Of a DNA stretch of 24,920 nt, positions 23,242-24,920 are shown one piece after another (the first letter of the stretch is position 1; every line of letters starts with the position of its first letter). Below the pieces are notes generated by a model. That model was given only the letters and a program-made list of their open reading frames with translations. It was not told the DNA's origin and ran no database searches. This stretch comes from DATBIO01 sp036556965. Lineage in GTDB: Bacteria; Acidobacteriota; Vicinamibacteria; Fen-336. The stretch is from NCBI GenBank assembly GCA_036556965.1, contig DATBIO010000082.1, positions 1 through 24,920 of the forward strand, given 5' to 3'. The translations under genes were made by a program, and so were the position numbers.

Positions 23242-23892
23242 CTAGGCCAGCGGCTTGTAGGGCCGCGGCGCGTCCTGCTCGCCCTTGTAGATCCAGCACT
23301 TCACCCCGATCTGCCCGAAGGCGGTGCGCGCCTCGTGCAGGCCGTAGTCGATGTCCGCGCGCAGGGTGTGCAGGGGGAGCTGGCCGTGCAGGTACCACTC
23401 GGAGCGCGCGATCTCCGCGCCGTTCAGGCGGCCGGACACGCGCACCTTGATCCCCTTGGCCCCGAAGCGCAGGGCGGCGTCCACCGCCTTGCGCATGGCG
23501 CGGCGGAAGGCGATGCGCTTCTCGAGCTGCATGGCCACCGACTCCGCCACCAGCTGGGCGTCCAGCTCGGGCTTCAGGATCTCCTGGATGTTGATGAAGA
23601 CCTCCTTGCCCGTCTTCTTCTGGATCTCCTGCTTGAGCTTGTCCACCTCGGCGCCCTTGCGGCCGATGATGATGCCCGGGCGCGAGGTGAAGATGGTGAT
23701 CTTCAGCTTGCTGGCCGCGCGCTCCACCTCGACCTTGGCCACCCCGGCGTGGGAGAACCGCTTCTTGAGGTCCTTCTTCAGGACCAGGTCCTCGTGCAGG
23801 AGGTTGCTGTAGTCGCGCTCCGCGTACCAGCGGCTGCGCCAGGTCTTGTTGAAGCCCAGCCGGAACCCGATGGGATGAACCTTCTGGCCCAT
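23242..23892 (-). CDS. rpsC: 30S ribosomal protein S3
   Basis: 216 residues. The N-terminus MGQKVHPIGFRLGFNKTWRS, the KH domain with GRKG at 77-80 (RPGIIIGRKGAEVDKL), and the C-terminal KGIKVRVSGRLNGAEIARSE are conserved. S3 lines the mRNA entry channel and contributes to helicase activity. The C-terminus is short, ending at DAPRPYKPLA, compared with 233 residues in E. coli. It follows rplV after 4 nt. Confidence 0.98.
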   Translation of the reverse strand: MGQKVHPIGFRLGFNKTWRSRWYAERDYSNLLHEDLVLKKDLKKRFSHAGVAKVEVERAASKLKITIFTSRPGIIIGRKGAEVDKLKQEIQKKTGKEVFINIQEILKPELDAQLVAESVAMQLEKRIAFRRAMRKAVDAALRFGAKGIKVRVSGRLNGAEIARSEWYLHGQLPLHTLRADIDYGLHEARTAFGQIGVKCWIYKGEQDAPRPYKPLA

Positions 23893-23896
23893 GTTC

Positions 23897-24259
23897 TTAC
23901 GACTCCCTTTCCGCGACGTGCACCACGAGGTGCGTGGTCCGCTTCACCACCCGGTAGGCGCGGCCCATGGGCGCCGGGCGCACGCGCTTGAAGGACGGGC
24001 CCTGGTTGGCGTAGGCCGCCTTCACGTAGAGGTCGTCCTCGTCCAGGCGCCGGCGCTGGTTGCGGTCCGCCACCTGCACCGCGTTGGCGATGGCCGAGCG
24101 CAGGGTCTTCTCGATCTCGCGCGCCACCGACTTGTTGGTGAAGCGCAGGATGGAGAGGGCCTCCGCCGCCCGCTTGCCGCGGATCAGCTCCAGCACCAGG
24201 CCCGCCTTCTGGGCCGAGGTCCGCACGTACTTGCTTTCCGCCTTCACTTCCAGCATCAC
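23897..24259 (-). CDS. rplV: 50S ribosomal protein L22
   Basis: 120 residues. The core includes KYVRTSAQKAGLVLELIRGK, the tunnel-lining hairpin region, and the C-terminal GPSFKRVRPAPMGRAYRVVK, part of the loop where macrolide-resistance changes occur in other species. Two adjacent Met codons (24259, 24256) could start translation; the difference is one residue. It lies 7 nt after rpsS. Confidence 0.98.
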   Translation of the reverse strand: MMLEVKAESKYVRTSAQKAGLVLELIRGKRAAEALSILRFTNKSVAREIEKTLRSAIANAVQVADRNQRRRLDEDDLYVKAAYANQGPSFKRVRPAPMGRAYRVVKRTTHLVVHVAERES

Positions 24260-24266
24260 CGGCTCC

Positions 24267-24581
24267 CTACGGCTTGGCCGGGGCCGCCGGCGGCGCCCCC
24301 GCCACCTTGGCCACCTTCTCCACGCGGGAGGAGTGGCTCTTGAAGGTGCGCGTGGGCGAGAACTCGCCCAGCTTGTGCCCCACCATGTTCTCGGTGATGT
24401 AGACGGGGATGAACTTGCGCCCGTTGTAGACGGCCAGGGTGTGGCCGACCATCTCCGGGGTGATGGTGGAGCGGCGCGACCAGGTCTTGATGACCTTGCG
24501 GTCGCCGGCCGCGTTCATCGCCTCCACCTTCTTCATGAGGTGGTCGTCGATGAAGGGGCCCTTCTTCAGTGAGCGTGCCAT
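24267..24581 (-). CDS. rpsS: 30S ribosomal protein S19
   Basis: 104 residues starting at MARSLKKGPFIDDHLMKKVE, the family's normal N-terminus; a longer open frame upstream only overlaps rplB. Conserved blocks are TWSRRSTITPEMVGHTLAVY, FIPVYITENMVGHKLGEF and PTRTFKSH. S19 lies in the 30S head and contacts the bridge to 5S rRNA and L5. A short Ala/Pro/Lys tail (about 12 residues) extends past the usual 92. The start is 2 nt after the rplB stop. Confidence 0.98.
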   Translation of the reverse strand: MARSLKKGPFIDDHLMKKVEAMNAAGDRKVIKTWSRRSTITPEMVGHTLAVYNGRKFIPVYITENMVGHKLGEFSPTRTFKSHSSRVEKVAKVAGAPPAAPAKP

Positions 24582-24583
24582 GG

Positions 24584-24919
24584 TTAAGCCTTCCGCCGCT
24601 TGACGATGAACTTCTGGGTGCGCTTGTTGTTGCGCGTCTTGGCGCCCTTGGTGGGCTTGCCCCACGGCGTCACCGGGTGGCGGCCGCCGGAGGTCTTGCC
24701 CTCCCCTCCCCCGTGCGGGTGGTCCACGGGGTTCATGGACACGCCGCGGTTGTGGGGCCGGCGGCCCAGCCAGCGCGCGCGCCCGGCCTTGCCGAAGGAG
24801 ACGTTCTTGTGCTCGATGTTGCCGATCTGGCCGACGGTGGCCACGCAGTCCACGTGGATCTTGCGGATCTCGCCCGACGGGAGCTTGACCTGGGCGAACT
24901 CGCCCTCCTTGGCCACGAG
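24584..24919 (-). CDS. rplB: 50S ribosomal protein L2, C-terminal part
   Basis: The last 111 residues of L2; the gene runs out of the window, so its start is not visible. The conserved motif SMNPVDHPHGGGEG carries the His near the peptidyl-transferase centre (His229 in E. coli numbering). KAGRARWLGRRPHNRG precedes it and the basic end NNKRTQKFIVKRRKA follows. L2 is a primary 23S rRNA binder needed for subunit association. It heads the visible part of the ribosomal cluster. Confidence 0.98.
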   Translation of the reverse strand, partial: LVAKEGEFAQVKLPSGEIRKIHVDCVATVGQIGNIEHKNVSFGKAGRARWLGRRPHNRGVSMNPVDHPHGGGEGKTSGGRHPVTPWGKPTKGAKTRNNKRTQKFIVKRRKA

Positions 24920-24920
24920 C

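Overview
This window comes from a very GC-rich bacterial chromosome (by eye around 70% GC, with G or C in nearly every third codon position). The standard order of the ribosomal genes, the multi-domain TonB-type proteins, a kinase-like/TonB fusion, an EF-G paralogue and a secreted imidazolonepropionase-like amidohydrolase together suggest Acidobacteriota, or less likely Myxococcota or a related deltaproteobacterial lineage. That placement is inference from gene content; no rRNA or other decisive marker is present.

Layout. Positions 2-565 hold the 3' end of groEL on the + strand, closed by a strong hairpin terminator. On the - strand (3666 down to 674) lie a membrane protein with an N-terminal protein-kinase fold that lacks its catalytic residues and a C-terminal TonB domain, then a neutral zinc metallopeptidase. 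Positions 3667-4103 hold a candidate promoter for that pair, a short palindrome, and two tiny overlapping + strand ORFs. On the - strand (6398 down to 4104) is a tightly overlapping four-gene set resembling pilM, pilN, pilO and pilP (or gspL, gspM and gspC), the inner-membrane platform of a type IV pilus or type II secretion machine. Divergent from it, on the + strand (6481-10011), are an EF-G-like GTPase and a secreted protein with three TonB-type domains. A metal-dependent amidohydrolase with its own promoter follows (10067-11383).

From 11436 to the right edge everything is on the - strand: one long ribosomal cluster in classical S10-spc-alpha order. In transcription order it runs rplB (cut by the window edge), rpsS, rplV, rpsC, rplP, rpmC, rpsQ, rplN, rplX, rplE, rpsN, rpsH, rplF, rplR, rpsE, rpmD, rplO, secY, adk, map, infA, rpmJ, rpsM, rpsK, rpsD, rpoA, rplQ. 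It ends at a hairpin terminator at 11389-11410. The genes are packed with 2-50 nt gaps or 4-nt stop/start overlaps, so translational coupling is likely throughout. Two gaps stand out: 124 nt between rpsC and rplP, which can fold into a structured RNA, and 84 nt between rpsD and rpoA, which contains a 9-bp GC hairpin.

The most unusual items are the kinase-like/TonB fusion, the rpsC-rplP spacer, the coupled small ORFs at 3883-4103, and the low-complexity tails or extensions on several ribosomal proteins (L5, S5, S17, L17). Most of the window is otherwise core housekeeping DNA. I saw no mobile element, CRISPR array, tRNA or rRNA gene.
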